Positions 1 through 8,172 of a stretch of DNA of 64,000 bases are shown one piece after another. Origin of the DNA: Clostridiales bacterium (GTDB lineage: Bacteria > Bacillota > Clostridia > Christensenellales > Aristaeellaceae). The notes beneath the pieces are model-generated. The model was not told the origin of the DNA. It saw only the letters and a list, made by a program, of their open reading frames with translations, and made no database searches. A program made the translations under genes and the position numbers. The stretch is taken from assembly GCA_004556395.1 (NCBI GenBank), contig SFHK01000009.1, positions 8,916 to 72,915 of the forward strand. Direction: 5' to 3'. The first letter of the stretch is position 1. Each line of letters starts with the position of its first letter.

Positions 1-990
1 GCCCTCGCGGAAATCCTCGCCGGAAAGATTGTTGTCCTTCTCCTTCAGCGCGCCGATTTTGCGGGCATAGTCGTTGAACACCTTCGTGAGCGCCGCCTTG
101 AAGCCGGTCTCATGCGTGCCGCCCTCGGCGGTCGGGATGTTGTTTACAAACGAAAACAGGCTTTCGGTATAGGAATCCGTGTACTGAATGGCGGCGCGGA
201 TGCGCATGCCGCTCTGGTCGCCCTCGAAATACATGGGCTCCGTCATCGGATTCTTTTCTTCGTTCAGATATTTCACGAAGTCAGTCAGGCCGCCCTCGTA
301 GCAGAATTCCACGGTTCGCGCGTCCGCGTCCTTCACGCGCTCGTCGGTGAACACGAACTTCACGCCGCGGTTCAGATACGCCAGCTCGCGAATGCGGCGG
401 CGCACCGTGTCTCCGGAGAACACCGTTTCCTCAAACACGCGCCCGTCCGGCTTGAAGGTGACGGTCGTGCCGCGCTTTCGCGTGTTGCCCACCTTCGCCA
501 GCGGCGCGAGCGGATGGCCGGACTTGATCTTTCCGGTCTGCGGATCGGCGACGGACGCGAATTTCTGCTGATAGTGCGTGAAATCCTTGTACACATCCAC
601 CGTCATCCACTCGCTGAGCGCGTTTACGACCGACGCGCCCACGCCGTGCAGACCGCCGGAATAGGCGTAGTTCTTATCGTCAAACTTTCCGCCCGCGTGA
701 AGCTGGGTATAGACGACCTCTACCGCCGAAACGCCCAGCGCCGGATGAATGTCCACGGGCACGCCGCGGCCGTTGTCCGATACCTCGCAGGAGCCGTCCT
801 TCTTCAGCGTGACGGAAATCTCGGTTGCATAGCCGTTGGAGGCCTCGTCGATCGCGTTGTCCACGATCTCCCAGACCATGTGATGAAGCCCCCGGGAGCC
901 GGTCGAGCCGATGTACATGCCGGGACGCATGCGCACCGCGTCCAGCCCCTCAAGGATCGTTATGTCTTTCGCCTTGTATTCCTTCGCCAT
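1..990 (-). CDS. Type II topoisomerase subunit B (GyrB/ParE), N-terminal part, cut by window edge
   Basis: First 330 codons of the ATPase subunit of DNA gyrase or topoisomerase IV; the rest lies beyond base 1. It starts at the ATG at 990, behind GGAGG. Visible GHKL ATPase motifs: the EIVDNAIDEA N-box at about residue 40, SDNGRGVPVDIHP, and the GLHGVGASVVNALS glycine-rich lid. The transducer segment NNIPTAEGGTHETGF follows. Gyrase introduces negative supercoils and topo IV decatenates; both use this ATP-driven clamp. The neighbour is not recF, and the NNIxTxEGGTHETGF stretch resembles ParE at least as much as GyrB, so the paralogue is left open. Family certain, paralogue not. Confidence 0.93.
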   Translation of the reverse strand, partial: MAKEYKAKDITILEGLDAVRMRPGMYIGSTGSRGLHHMVWEIVDNAIDEASNGYATEISVTLKKDGSCEVSDNGRGVPVDIHPALGVSAVEVVYTQLHAGGKFDDKNYAYSGGLHGVGASVVNALSEWMTVDVYKDFTHYQQKFASVADPQTGKIKSGHPLAPLAKVGNTRKRGTTVTFKPDGRVFEETVFSGDTVRRRIRELAYLNRGVKFVFTDERVKDADARTVEFCYEGGLTDFVKYLNEEKNPMTEPMYFEGDQSGMRIRAAIQYTDSYTESLFSFVNNIPTAEGGTHETGFKAALTKVFNDYARKIGALKEKDNNLSGEDFREG

Positions 991-1019
991 GATGTCCTCC
1001 GAAACGAATATCGAAAATA

Positions 1020-1048
1020 AGTATACCACAAAATCGCAAATCATGCAA
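1020..1048 (-). promoter_or_regulatory. Sigma-A promoter of the topoisomerase B gene
   Basis: On the minus strand, TTGCAT (1048-1043), a 17-base spacer and TATACT (1025-1020), about 30 bases upstream of the ATG at 990. Confidence 0.55.
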
Positions 1049-1123
1049 CTTTTCCCGCTCCAGACGCGTCTTATACAAAGGTAGAATTTGCTTTTTCATT
1101 TGATATGATTCGGAGGATGTATG

Positions 1124-3640
1124 ATGAAAAGGACGACGCGCGCATTTGCCTTACTCTGTGTGCTTCTTCTGGCGTTTACCGCATATGCGGACGTGCTGGC
1201 CGTTCCAAACGGCATAACCACGATTGAGTCCGAGGCCTTTTCCGGCACGGCGAAGGCGGACGCGGTTTTCATTCCCGCTTCCGCGACGGAGATCGCGCCC
1301 GACGCCTTTGGAAGCGCCAATTTTACCGTTTACGGGCTTCCCGGCACGGCCGCGGAAACCTTCGCGAAAGAAACTGGCAGGCAGTTCGTCTCCGTGGAAA
1401 TCACGAATATTCAGCTGGAAACCGACGCATGGCACGCGCCGGACGCGGATTTTACCCTCTCCGCCAGGGCCACGAGCGTGGAGTGGTTCCTTTCCTATCG
1501 CTTTGAAATCCTGAAGGACGGCGCGGTGTGCTTCGACACCGGCTACGCCGATACGAATACCGCCACGGCGCGCCTGCCGAAAACCGGCGTGTACGACGTG
1601 CGCGTATATGTGCGCCATCGCTGGGTGGAAACCAGCCAGCTTTTCGAGAAGGCCTTTGAAATCGGCGAGCCGGTTCGTTTTGTGGAGGACGCGTCCCGCC
1701 TGAACATCGACCAGACCAAACGAGTCATTTCTACCGACGAAACGCGCACTGTGACGCTTGTAAGCGAGGATCCCGCCATCGTCCGCGTCTCCGGACGCAG
1801 CGCGACCGGCCTTCAGACCGGCTCCACCTTTATCGTCGCCACCGCCGCGCAGGATGAGGGCAAGGTCGTCACCCGCATCCCTGTGGAGGTGTGCATTCCG
1901 GTCGATTCCGTCAAGCTTCCGGACGCGCCCGAAAGCCTGTTCGTCGGCGCGCAGGCCGTGCTGCCTGTCTCCGTCCTGCCCCTCGACGCATCCTACCCGC
2001 AGGTCACATGGACGTCCTCCGACGATACCATCCTCTCCGTAAATGAATTCGGCGTCGTGCGCGCGCTCCGTCAGGGCTCCGCCGTCATCACCGCTGCGGC
2101 GGACGGCGTGATATGCGAGCATCCGATGCGCGCCGCCATCCCGGTCGAAACGCTGACGCTGACCGCCAGCCGCGAGGGCAGTCTGCTCACGCGCGAAACG
2201 CTGACGCTGACGGCATCCGCGCTTCCTGAAATCGCGGACGACAAGACCGTGCGCTGGACTTCCTCCAATGAGAAAATCGCGAAGGTCAGCGCGGACGGCG
2301 TGGTCACGGCCGTTTCCGCCGGCAGCTGCGACATTCTCGCGACCGCGAACGATCAGGGCGGCGCAACGGCTTCCTATAAGGTAACGATTGAACAGGGCAT
2401 TGAGAACATCACCCTGTCCACAGATAAAACCACGCTGCACCCGGACGAAGTCGCGCAGTTCACGGCGGTCGTTTCGCCCGATGACGCGGTCGACAAGACC
2501 CTTGTATGGTCGAGCAGTGCGCCGTCCATTGCGATGGTCGACCAGAACGGTCTCGTCACCCCCACCGGCGCGGGCGTCGTCACGATTTACGCCACGGCGA
2601 AAAACGGCGTTACCGCCGCGCTCACGCTGCGCGTGTATTCCAGCTATCTGCCGGAGGAATTCACTCTCGAAAGCGCGTCGATGTACATGAACATCGGCGA
2701 AACCTACCAGCTTACGTTTACGGTCTATCCCGAGGGCAGCGATACCTCCGCAAGCTGGAAATCGAGCAAGACCTCCGTCGTCACCGTAGATAAGAACGGC
2801 AAGCTGAAAGCCGTCGGCGCGGGCACGGCCACGGTCAGCGTCTATTCGACGCTGGACGCGAGCGTTTCCGCCAGCATCAAAATCACCGTGCTCAACCCGG
2901 CGCGCACGCTGGTGATGCCGGATCGCCGCACAACCAAGTCGAAGCTCACCACCAACAGAGGAAAAATTAGTGCCGTAAAAGACTCCGCCATTCGCGAGCT
3001 GCAATCGGTAAAGACACGTGGAAAAATCTCGAATACGAACTACAACCGACGTTTAAAGTGGATCAACGCCGCTTTCGAAATGTACAACTTCCCGTGGATG
3101 ACCCGTACCCGCCAGCCATACTGGAATGCAAAAAACTCCGAAAACGGCGCGAAGGACTTCAAGCCCGGCATTATGTACTACGGCATGCCCTATATCTCCA
3201 AAGGATACCCGAAGCAGCGTCTGTACACGCCCACTAAGGCTATCAGTGAGAATCGCTACTACAAGAACGGAAACTATTACATGTTGAATCAGGATAATCT
3301 GCTGGATGGCAAGTACTGTGGCAACGATTGCTCCTCAATGATCGCGATGTGCTACTTCGGCGTAGGCACTAGCGGAATCGGTAGCTGGGATACACGCAAG
3401 TTTGCCAAATCGACGTTGTTTAAGACTCTCTCAGAGAGTGCCGAATTGTATCCCGGTGATATCATTGTACGCAGTGGTCACGTGGTCATGTTCTTATACT
3501 ACGTGAGTGATGAGCACGATGAATTCGTCGTTATCGAACAAGGCGGCTTGGAACCGGGTATTAACACCGTATCCACCAGTATTTATACGGCCGATCACTA
3601 CTACACCGATGGCTACAAGCCGCGTAGGTATACGGGCTAA
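1124..3640 (+). CDS. Secreted Ig-like (Big_2) repeat protein with cysteine amidase-like C-terminal domain
   Basis: About 838 residues, exported. A Sec signal peptide (FALLCVLLLAFTAYA) is followed by a short BspA-like leucine-rich segment (ITTIESEAFSGT...), then a beta-rich region. Four Big_2-type Ig-like repeats follow at about 255-590, each with a WxSSxxxIxxVxxxGxVxAxxxG signature. From about 610 comes a globular domain with CGNDCSS (Cys near 737) and GDIIVRSGHVVMF (His near 787), the Cys/His arrangement of NlpC/P60- or CHAP-like papain-fold amidases. A cell-wall or adhesion role is inferred. GGAGG at 1112-1116 suits the second ATG (1124); the ATG at 1121 is also possible. From about 2940 the DNA becomes clearly more AT-rich than the Ig-repeat part, suggesting the C-terminal module was acquired separately. 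Confidence 0.8.
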   Translation: MKRTTRAFALLCVLLLAFTAYADVLAVPNGITTIESEAFSGTAKADAVFIPASATEIAPDAFGSANFTVYGLPGTAAETFAKETGRQFVSVEITNIQLETDAWHAPDADFTLSARATSVEWFLSYRFEILKDGAVCFDTGYADTNTATARLPKTGVYDVRVYVRHRWVETSQLFEKAFEIGEPVRFVEDASRLNIDQTKRVISTDETRTVTLVSEDPAIVRVSGRSATGLQTGSTFIVATAAQDEGKVVTRIPVEVCIPVDSVKLPDAPESLFVGAQAVLPVSVLPLDASYPQVTWTSSDDTILSVNEFGVVRALRQGSAVITAAADGVICEHPMRAAIPVETLTLTASREGSLLTRETLTLTASALPEIADDKTVRWTSSNEKIAKVSADGVVTAVSAGSCDILATANDQGGATASYKVTIEQGIENITLSTDKTTLHPDEVAQFTAVVSPDDAVDKTLVWSSSAPSIAMVDQNGLVTPTGAGVVTIYATAKNGVTAALTLRVYSSYLPEEFTLESASMYMNIGETYQLTFTVYPEGSDTSASWKSSKTSVVTVDKNGKLKAVGAGTATVSVYSTLDASVSASIKITVLNPARTLVMPDRRTTKSKLTTNRGKISAVKDSAIRELQSVKTRGKISNTNYNRRLKWINAAFEMYNFPWMTRTRQPYWNAKNSENGAKDFKPGIMYYGMPYISKGYPKQRLYTPTKAISENRYYKNGNYYMLNQDNLLDGKYCGNDCSSMIAMCYFGVGTSGIGSWDTRKFAKSTLFKTLSESAELYPGDIIVRSGHVVMFLYYVSDEHDEFVVIEQGGLEPGINTVSTSIYTADHYYTDGYKPRRYTG

Positions 3641-3897
3641 CGTGAAAGCAGGAAGCGTTGGGGCGATATTGGCGCAGTTGGCGCAGTAGCCCGTAATAAA
3701 ATATCCAGCGCCAGAGTGCGCCGCGAATCATCGATGGCCGTAAGCAGAGGGGCAGCGCAGTTCTCGCGTTTTTCTGCGCTCGCCCCTGTTGCTGTGTTGA
3801 AATAAGACTCGAGAGGATGCTTATTAACTGGCAAACAGGAAACTCGGTGAAGAACATACCATGATCCTTGATGATTAAGAAGCGAAGGGATTATCAT
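3641..3897. other. Intergenic stretch without recognisable gene
   Basis: About 257 bases between the Ig-repeat gene and the DUF4304 gene. I see no convincing terminator, promoter or small ORF with a Shine-Dalgarno. Composition shifts from GC-rich to AT-richer across it. Confidence 0.4.
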
Positions 3898-4362
3898 ATG
3901 ACGAAACAGGAGTTTAAGGAGCTTTGCGATCGAATTTTGAAACGGTACGGTTTTGTGAAGGCGCGCGGACACTATTATTTGGATTTAGGCTCAGATGTTC
4001 TGGGCGCAGTACTGTTTCAAGCTTCAGACTACGGGGCAGCTTACTATTTAAATTGCGGGTTTAGTATCAAATCAGAGATGGCTCCCCGTTACCCAAAACT
4101 TACGGATGTTACTTTCTGTCATCGAATTGCTGTACCAAGTAAAGAGAAGTATACTTACTTCCCGGCCGCGGCTTGTTCCACGACAGCAATGATAGCCTAT
4201 GAAGAATATACGCCAGAAGAGATTGAACCTTACATCGATCAAGCCCTTAGTTCATGGGTAGTACCAGCCATCAAAAACGGGAAAAATTTTATTTTGAGGA
4301 GGAACGATTTATATTCAGAAATGGTTCATAAAGCAAGAGTTTTACACAAATTCGATGAATAG
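3898..4362 (+). CDS. DUF4304-like small cytoplasmic protein
   Basis: 154 residues from the ATG at 3898, preceded by GAAGGGA at seven bases; a longer frame from 3868 lacks a ribosome binding site. The pattern KELCDRILKRYGF, then HYYLDLG, then YYLNCGFSI resembles the DUF4304 family, whose function is unknown. No signal peptide or membrane segment is seen. Base composition is clearly AT-richer than most neighbours and matches the end of the preceding gene, so the two may have arrived together or sit in a variable pocket next to spo0A. Family assignment is from remembered pattern only. Confidence 0.6.
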   Translation: MTKQEFKELCDRILKRYGFVKARGHYYLDLGSDVLGAVLFQASDYGAAYYLNCGFSIKSEMAPRYPKLTDVTFCHRIAVPSKEKYTYFPAAACSTTAMIAYEEYTPEEIEPYIDQALSSWVVPAIKNGKNFILRRNDLYSEMVHKARVLHKFDE

Positions 4363-4614
4363 TTCTCGACTCTCCATCGCAAGTCATTCAAGCAACGCTC
4401 GATAACCCTCAGACAGCGCCTTTTAGAAAGTGCAATAAACGAGCCGAATTATTCCTTTGGATTTGCCAGATCCTCTCATCGGCCTTGGGCAGACGCGCAA
4501 CAGTCCCTGTTTTTTTATGCTTTTTCCTCATCTTTTTCGGCGAATTACGCATCACACGCGCGCGGTACGCATAGATATATAGCGAAATACCGCAGTCGAA
4601 AGGATGAACGGGAT
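4363..4614 (+). promoter_or_regulatory. spo0A upstream region
   Basis: 252 bases with no gene. It holds an inverted repeat GCGGTA...TACCGC at about 4562-4594 and a partial 0A-box-like GTCGAA just before the SD. The stretch GGCGAATTA near 4539 fits the sigma-H minus-10 pattern, but no matching minus-35 is evident. Sigma-H control and Spo0A autoregulation are known for spo0A in other species; here they are only suggested. Confidence 0.3.
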
Positions 4615-5385
4615 ATGAACAGAATCAGCGTTTTACTGGCGGACGACAATCAGACCCTTTTGCGCCTGATTGCCGACTCCCTTTCACGAAAGCCGGAGAT
4701 TGAAATCGCCGGAATGGCGAAGGATGGCGTGGAAGCGCTGGAAATGGTGCAGTCAGCCTGCCCGGACGTGCTGCTGCTGGACATTGTGATGCCGCGTCTG
4801 GACGGATTCTCGACGCTGGAACAGCTTGCGCGGCTCGACCTTCCAAAGCGCCCGCACGTGATCATGCTCACCGGATTGACCCGGGACGATTTCATCAGTC
4901 GTGCGATGCGGCTGGGCGCGGATTACTACATGATCAAGCCCTTTGACATGCAAATGCTCTACACCCGCATTCTCGAGGTCGCCCGCGCGGACGACGCGCC
5001 CGTCTATCTTTCCGGCCCCGACACGCAGACGGGCGCGAGCGTCGACGAACGCGTGACCAACCTGTTCCTCTCCATCGGCATTCCCGCGCACATCAAGGGC
5101 TACGGCTACCTGCGCGAGGCCGTCAAGATGGTGATGGAGAATCACGACCTGATCAACCGCATCACGAAGGAGCTGTATCCCGGCATCGCCCGCCGCTTCT
5201 CCACCACGCCCAGCAAGGTGGAGCGCGCCATGCGCCACGCAATTGAAGTGGCATGGAGCCGCGGGCGGCTGGACAGCGTGAACCGAATCTACGGCTACAA
5301 GGTCTTCTCCGCCGAGGACAAGCCGACCAACGGCGAATTCATCGCTCTGATCGCCGACAAGCTCTCCATGCGCCAGACCGCATGA
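4615..5385 (+). CDS. spo0A: Stage 0 sporulation master regulator Spo0A
   Basis: 256 residues, full length. The N-terminal receiver domain has acidic residues D10/D11, phosphoacceptor D56 in LLLDIVMPRLDG, a conserved T in MLTG and K in MIKPFD. The C-terminal Spo0A DNA-binding domain has the diagnostic TTPSKVERAMRHAIEVAWSRG recognition-helix segment (TTPSKVERA onward). When phosphorylated it switches the cell into sporulation by binding 0A boxes. The gene stands alone with its own terminator instead of next to recN/spoIVB, the common arrangement. The SD AAAGGATG precedes the ATG at 4615. Together with sigG, ylmC and a SpoIID protein it marks the organism as a spore former. Confidence 0.97.
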   Translation: MNRISVLLADDNQTLLRLIADSLSRKPEIEIAGMAKDGVEALEMVQSACPDVLLLDIVMPRLDGFSTLEQLARLDLPKRPHVIMLTGLTRDDFISRAMRLGADYYMIKPFDMQMLYTRILEVARADDAPVYLSGPDTQTGASVDERVTNLFLSIGIPAHIKGYGYLREAVKMVMENHDLINRITKELYPGIARRFSTTPSKVERAMRHAIEVAWSRGRLDSVNRIYGYKVFSAEDKPTNGEFIALIADKLSMRQTA

Positions 5386-5392
5386 TACAATC

Positions 5393-5430
5393 GAGGGATG
5401 CGCCCGCTTTCGGTGCATCCCTCTGTTTTG
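5393..5430 (+). terminator. Rho-independent terminator of spo0A
   Basis: Nine-base-pair stem GAGGGATGC (5393-5401) / GCATCCCTC (5415-5423) followed by TGTTTTG. Confidence 0.8.
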
Positions 5431-5961
5431 TCATTTTACGAATTTTTTTACGCGCCTTGAAACCAGATCGGCCAGCGCCAGCTTCGCGGCATCCGGCAGG
5501 ATGAACGGAATTACGCACTTGAGGAGCGCCGTCCAAACGCTGATCGGGCCGACCTTTCCACTATAGACGATCACGAACCAGATCGTTCCAAATGCATAGC
5601 ACAGAATCGTTCCGATCGCCAGCGAGACCGGCGCGCGGAAGCGGAACGTCCGCTTTTCCATCAGGATATACACAAGACCCGTTGCGAGAAAACCAAAGAT
5701 ATAGCCGCCGGTCGGGCCGAGCAACGCGCCGACGCCGCCTTTAAAGCCGGAGAATACCGGAACGCCTACCGCGCCCAGCAGGATATACAGCGCAATGGCA
5801 ATCGTACCCTTTTTGCCGCCCAGCAGCATCAGCGCGACGTACACGCCGAAGGTTTGCAGCGTAAACGGCACGGCGAAGGGAATCGTCGTCCATGAAAAAA
5901 CCGCCAGAAGCACGGCAAACAGTGCGATTTCAATTTCATTTTTCAGTTTCATCGATTTCAT
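5431..5961 (-). CDS. bioY: BioY biotin transporter substrate-binding (S) component
   Basis: 176 residues from the ATG at 5961 (a GTG at 5979 is an alternative). It is an integral membrane S component of an ECF-type vitamin importer for biotin. Typical BioY features are FTLQTFGVYVALMLLGGKKG, then LGAVGVPVFSGFKGGVGALLGPTGGYIFGF, and six hydrophobic segments. The ECF ATPases and T component (EcfA/A'/T) are not in the window, so it probably shares the group II ECF module encoded elsewhere. It faces spo0A tail-to-tail. No biotin synthesis gene is adjacent. The SD GAGGA lies about 11 bases before the ATG. Confidence 0.93.
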   Translation of the reverse strand: MKSMKLKNEIEIALFAVLLAVFSWTTIPFAVPFTLQTFGVYVALMLLGGKKGTIAIALYILLGAVGVPVFSGFKGGVGALLGPTGGYIFGFLATGLVYILMEKRTFRFRAPVSLAIGTILCYAFGTIWFVIVYSGKVGPISVWTALLKCVIPFILPDAAKLALADLVSRRVKKFVK

Positions 5962-5995
5962 TATTTCGTTCGTCCTCACTGAGCCCGCGTCGGGG

Positions 5996-6027
5996 CGTAA
6001 TAAAGGCTGCCCATTTCGAGCAGCCTC
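5996..6027 (-). terminator. Terminator after the Gfo/Idh/MocA gene
   Basis: On the minus strand GGCTGC (6025-6020) pairs with GCAGCC (6010-6005), followed by TTTATTAC. Confidence 0.65.
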
Positions 6028-6039
6028 TCCGGTTCTCCG

Positions 6040-7125
6040 TCAACGGTCGAAGTATACAGGCTGACCCGTCCTGGCGGATTTGTAAATCGCTTCGAGGATT
6101 TCGCTGACCACGCAGGCCTGCTCGGGCAGGACGACGGGGTCGGTGTCGTTCTCGATCGCGTCGAGCCAGCGCATCTGCTCGGTGATGGCCGGCGTTTCCT
6201 TCACGCCGTCATAGAAGGCCACGCCGCCGGCGGACATGTCGGGTCTGATCTCGATCAGGCGGCCAAACTCCGCCTTGTTGATGCTCACACCGCCCTTGAT
6301 CTGCGCGCCCGCCTTGGAGCCGCACAGCTGCGTGCTGCCCTCGGGAATGGGCTCGATGGTGTTGAGCGCCCAGGTGGCTTCCAGATTGATCGTCGCGCCG
6401 TTTTCCATCACGATGAAGCCGAACGCCGCGTCCTCCATGGTGTTCGCGCCCTCCGGCCAGCCGCCCCACGGGTTACCCATCTCGGGATTCTCAACCTTCT
6501 TATACGTGGTTCCGACGACCATGCGCGGCCTGTAGTTGTTCATCAGGTACAGCGTCAGGTCGAGGGAATGGGTGCCGATGTCGATCAGCGGGCCGCCGCC
6601 CTGCTCATACTCGTTGAGGAACACGCCCCAGTTCGGCGTGCCGCGGCGGCGGATGGCGTAGGCGTGGGCATAATAGATGTCGCCCAGATCGCCGCGCTCG
6701 ATCACGCTCTTCAGATAGCGCGCCTCGGGCTTATGGCGGTGCTGATAGCCGATGGTGAGCTTCTTTCCGCTCTTCTTCGCGGCCTCCACCATGGCGCGCG
6801 CGTCCGCGGCCGTCTTGGCCATGGGCTTTTCGCACATGACGTGCTTGCCCGCGTTCAGCGCGTCGATGGACACCTGCGCGTGCATCCGGTTCGGCGTCAG
6901 TACATACACGACGTCAATGGATTTGTCCTCAAGAAGCCGATGATAGTCCGTGTAGGTTTTCGCGCCTTCCGCGCCGTACTCGGCGCAGGCCTTTTCGGCG
7001 CGCTCCGGAATCAGGTCGCAGAACGCCACGATGTCCGCGCGGTTGATGGCCTTCAGGGAAGGCAGGTGCTTGCCATTGGCGATTCCGCCGCAGCCGACGA
7101 TACCAATACGCAATCTTTCGCTCAT
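6040..7125 (-). CDS. Gfo/Idh/MocA family NAD(P)-dependent oxidoreductase
   Basis: 361 residues. The N-terminal Rossmann fold carries GIVGCGGIANGKHLPSL (residues 8-24) and the family-defining EKP motif in HVMCEKPMAKT (about 95-105). The C-terminal alpha/beta domain has GGGPLIDIGTHSLDL, whose D/H pair is the usual substrate-binding and catalytic region. These enzymes oxidise or reduce sugars, inositols or sugar-like compounds. Substrate cannot be told from sequence. The gene is monocistronic: its own promoter with a palindrome over the minus-10, and its own terminator. Control by a dedicated repressor is likely. A second, divergent family member lies at 54219-55199. Confidence 0.9.
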   Translation of the reverse strand: MSERLRIGIVGCGGIANGKHLPSLKAINRADIVAFCDLIPERAEKACAEYGAEGAKTYTDYHRLLEDKSIDVVYVLTPNRMHAQVSIDALNAGKHVMCEKPMAKTAADARAMVEAAKKSGKKLTIGYQHRHKPEARYLKSVIERGDLGDIYYAHAYAIRRRGTPNWGVFLNEYEQGGGPLIDIGTHSLDLTLYLMNNYRPRMVVGTTYKKVENPEMGNPWGGWPEGANTMEDAAFGFIVMENGATINLEATWALNTIEPIPEGSTQLCGSKAGAQIKGGVSINKAEFGRLIEIRPDMSAGGVAFYDGVKETPAITEQMRWLDAIENDTDPVVLPEQACVVSEILEAIYKSARTGQPVYFDR

Positions 7126-7154
7126 GATACTCTCCTCCGTAATTTACTTACCGG

Positions 7155-7192
7155 GATATGCAAAGCATATCACATTTGAGGATAAATTACAA
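7155..7192 (-). promoter_or_regulatory. Promoter with overlapping palindromic operator candidate
   Basis: Minus strand: TTGTAA (7192-7187), 17-base spacer, TATGCT (7169-7164) preceded by TGA. A perfect inverted repeat GATATGCAAAGCATATC (7155-7171) covers the minus-10, placing a dyad where a repressor would block RNA polymerase. Confidence 0.6.
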
Positions 7193-7209
7193 TTCCAGCG
7201 CGGGTAAAA

Positions 7210-8172
7210 TTACATTTTTCCAAGAATATACGCGCTGAGCGTCTCCCCCACGCCCTCCGCCTTCGCGGCCGCGTCGGACAGCGCCTGCTTTTCAAACCGA
7301 ACGCCCGCAAGGCAGGCTTCCACGCGGGATGGAATGCCGGTATCGAGCGAATCGGTATACAGCTTGGCCTTCACGACCGAACCGTTTTCCACTGACAGGC
7401 ACAGCTGCGCCATGCCCCACGGAAAGCGGTTTTCAAAGGTATAGTCAAAGTGCGGCGCTTCACCCATGCGCCATTCCCAGCTCTGGTGATGCGCATAGAG
7501 ACGGTCGATCTCGGCAATGTCTTCCGGCGTATACGGATAATCCGAGGCCGGGCCGTACACGTCCTCATACGCCTCGCGCAGCGCCCGCGCCGTGCGCTCC
7601 ACCGTCAGACCCGGCGCGTATTCGCACAGGTTGCACACACGCGCGCGCACGCTGGTTACGCCCTTGGCTTCCAGCTTCTGCTTGGGCGCGTTAAGATAGC
7701 GGTCGAACACGCCCAGCTGCGCGCTGACAAGCAGCGTACCGTGACGCTGGCGGTTGTCTCCGCGCTTGCAATAGGCGTTGCCGGAGAACTTGCGTCCCTC
7801 GATGGTGATGTCGTTCCGGCCGGAAACCTCGGCCTGAATGCCCAGCTTTTCCAGCGTTTTCAGAATGATTCCTGTCTGCTCCGCGTCGGAATAGCGATCC
7901 TCGGAGCAGATAAAGGAGAAATTCAGATTGCCCTGATCGTGATACACCGCGCCCCCTCCGGAGACGCGGCGAACCAGCTGAACGCCGTCCGCGTCCAGCT
8001 GGTTCAGGTTGCATTCGCGCCAGGGATTCTGATTTCTTCCGATAATGACGGCGTTCCGGTTGATATACAGGTACAGGATCATATCTCCGGGGCGGAGCGA
8101 GTTCAGAAAGAACTCGTCCCGAGCCAGATTTTTATGCCCGTCTCCGTCCGGAGAAATCAGGAAATATTGCAT
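7210..8172 (-). CDS. lplA: Lipoate-protein ligase A
   Basis: 320 residues. It attaches lipoate, via lipoyl-AMP, to the lysine of lipoyl domains. Visible features of the biotin/lipoate ligase fold are NAVIIGRNQNPWRECN (35-55), the RRVSGGGAVYHDQGNLNFSF motif region, and GRKFSGNAYCKRGDN with the lysine that contacts lipoate. The C-terminal accessory domain follows, as in LplA. The start ATG at 8172 overlaps the stop of the E1 gene (TGATG), so the two are translationally coupled. As the last gene of the operon it presumably lipoylates the E2 encoded four genes upstream. Frames extending upstream of 8172 are inside E1. Confidence 0.93.
   Translation of the reverse strand: MQYFLISPDGDGHKNLARDEFFLNSLRPGDMILYLYINRNAVIIGRNQNPWRECNLNQLDADGVQLVRRVSGGGAVYHDQGNLNFSFICSEDRYSDAEQTGIILKTLEKLGIQAEVSGRNDITIEGRKFSGNAYCKRGDNRQRHGTLLVSAQLGVFDRYLNAPKQKLEAKGVTSVRARVCNLCEYAPGLTVERTARALREAYEDVYGPASDYPYTPEDIAEIDRLYAHHQSWEWRMGEAPHFDYTFENRFPWGMAQLCLSVENGSVVKAKLYTDSLDTGIPSRVEACLAGVRFEKQALSDAAAKAEGVGETLSAYILGKM

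Noticed and set aside
1151..3004. 617-codon minus-strand frame opposite the Ig-repeat gene
   Set aside because: Low-complexity Gly/Arg/Ala translation; plus strand has signal peptide and Big_2 repeats. The frame stops where GC falls, consistent with an artefact.
4562..4594. Inverted repeat before spo0A as terminator
   Set aside because: Stem is short (GCGGTA/TACCGC) with a long loop and no T run.
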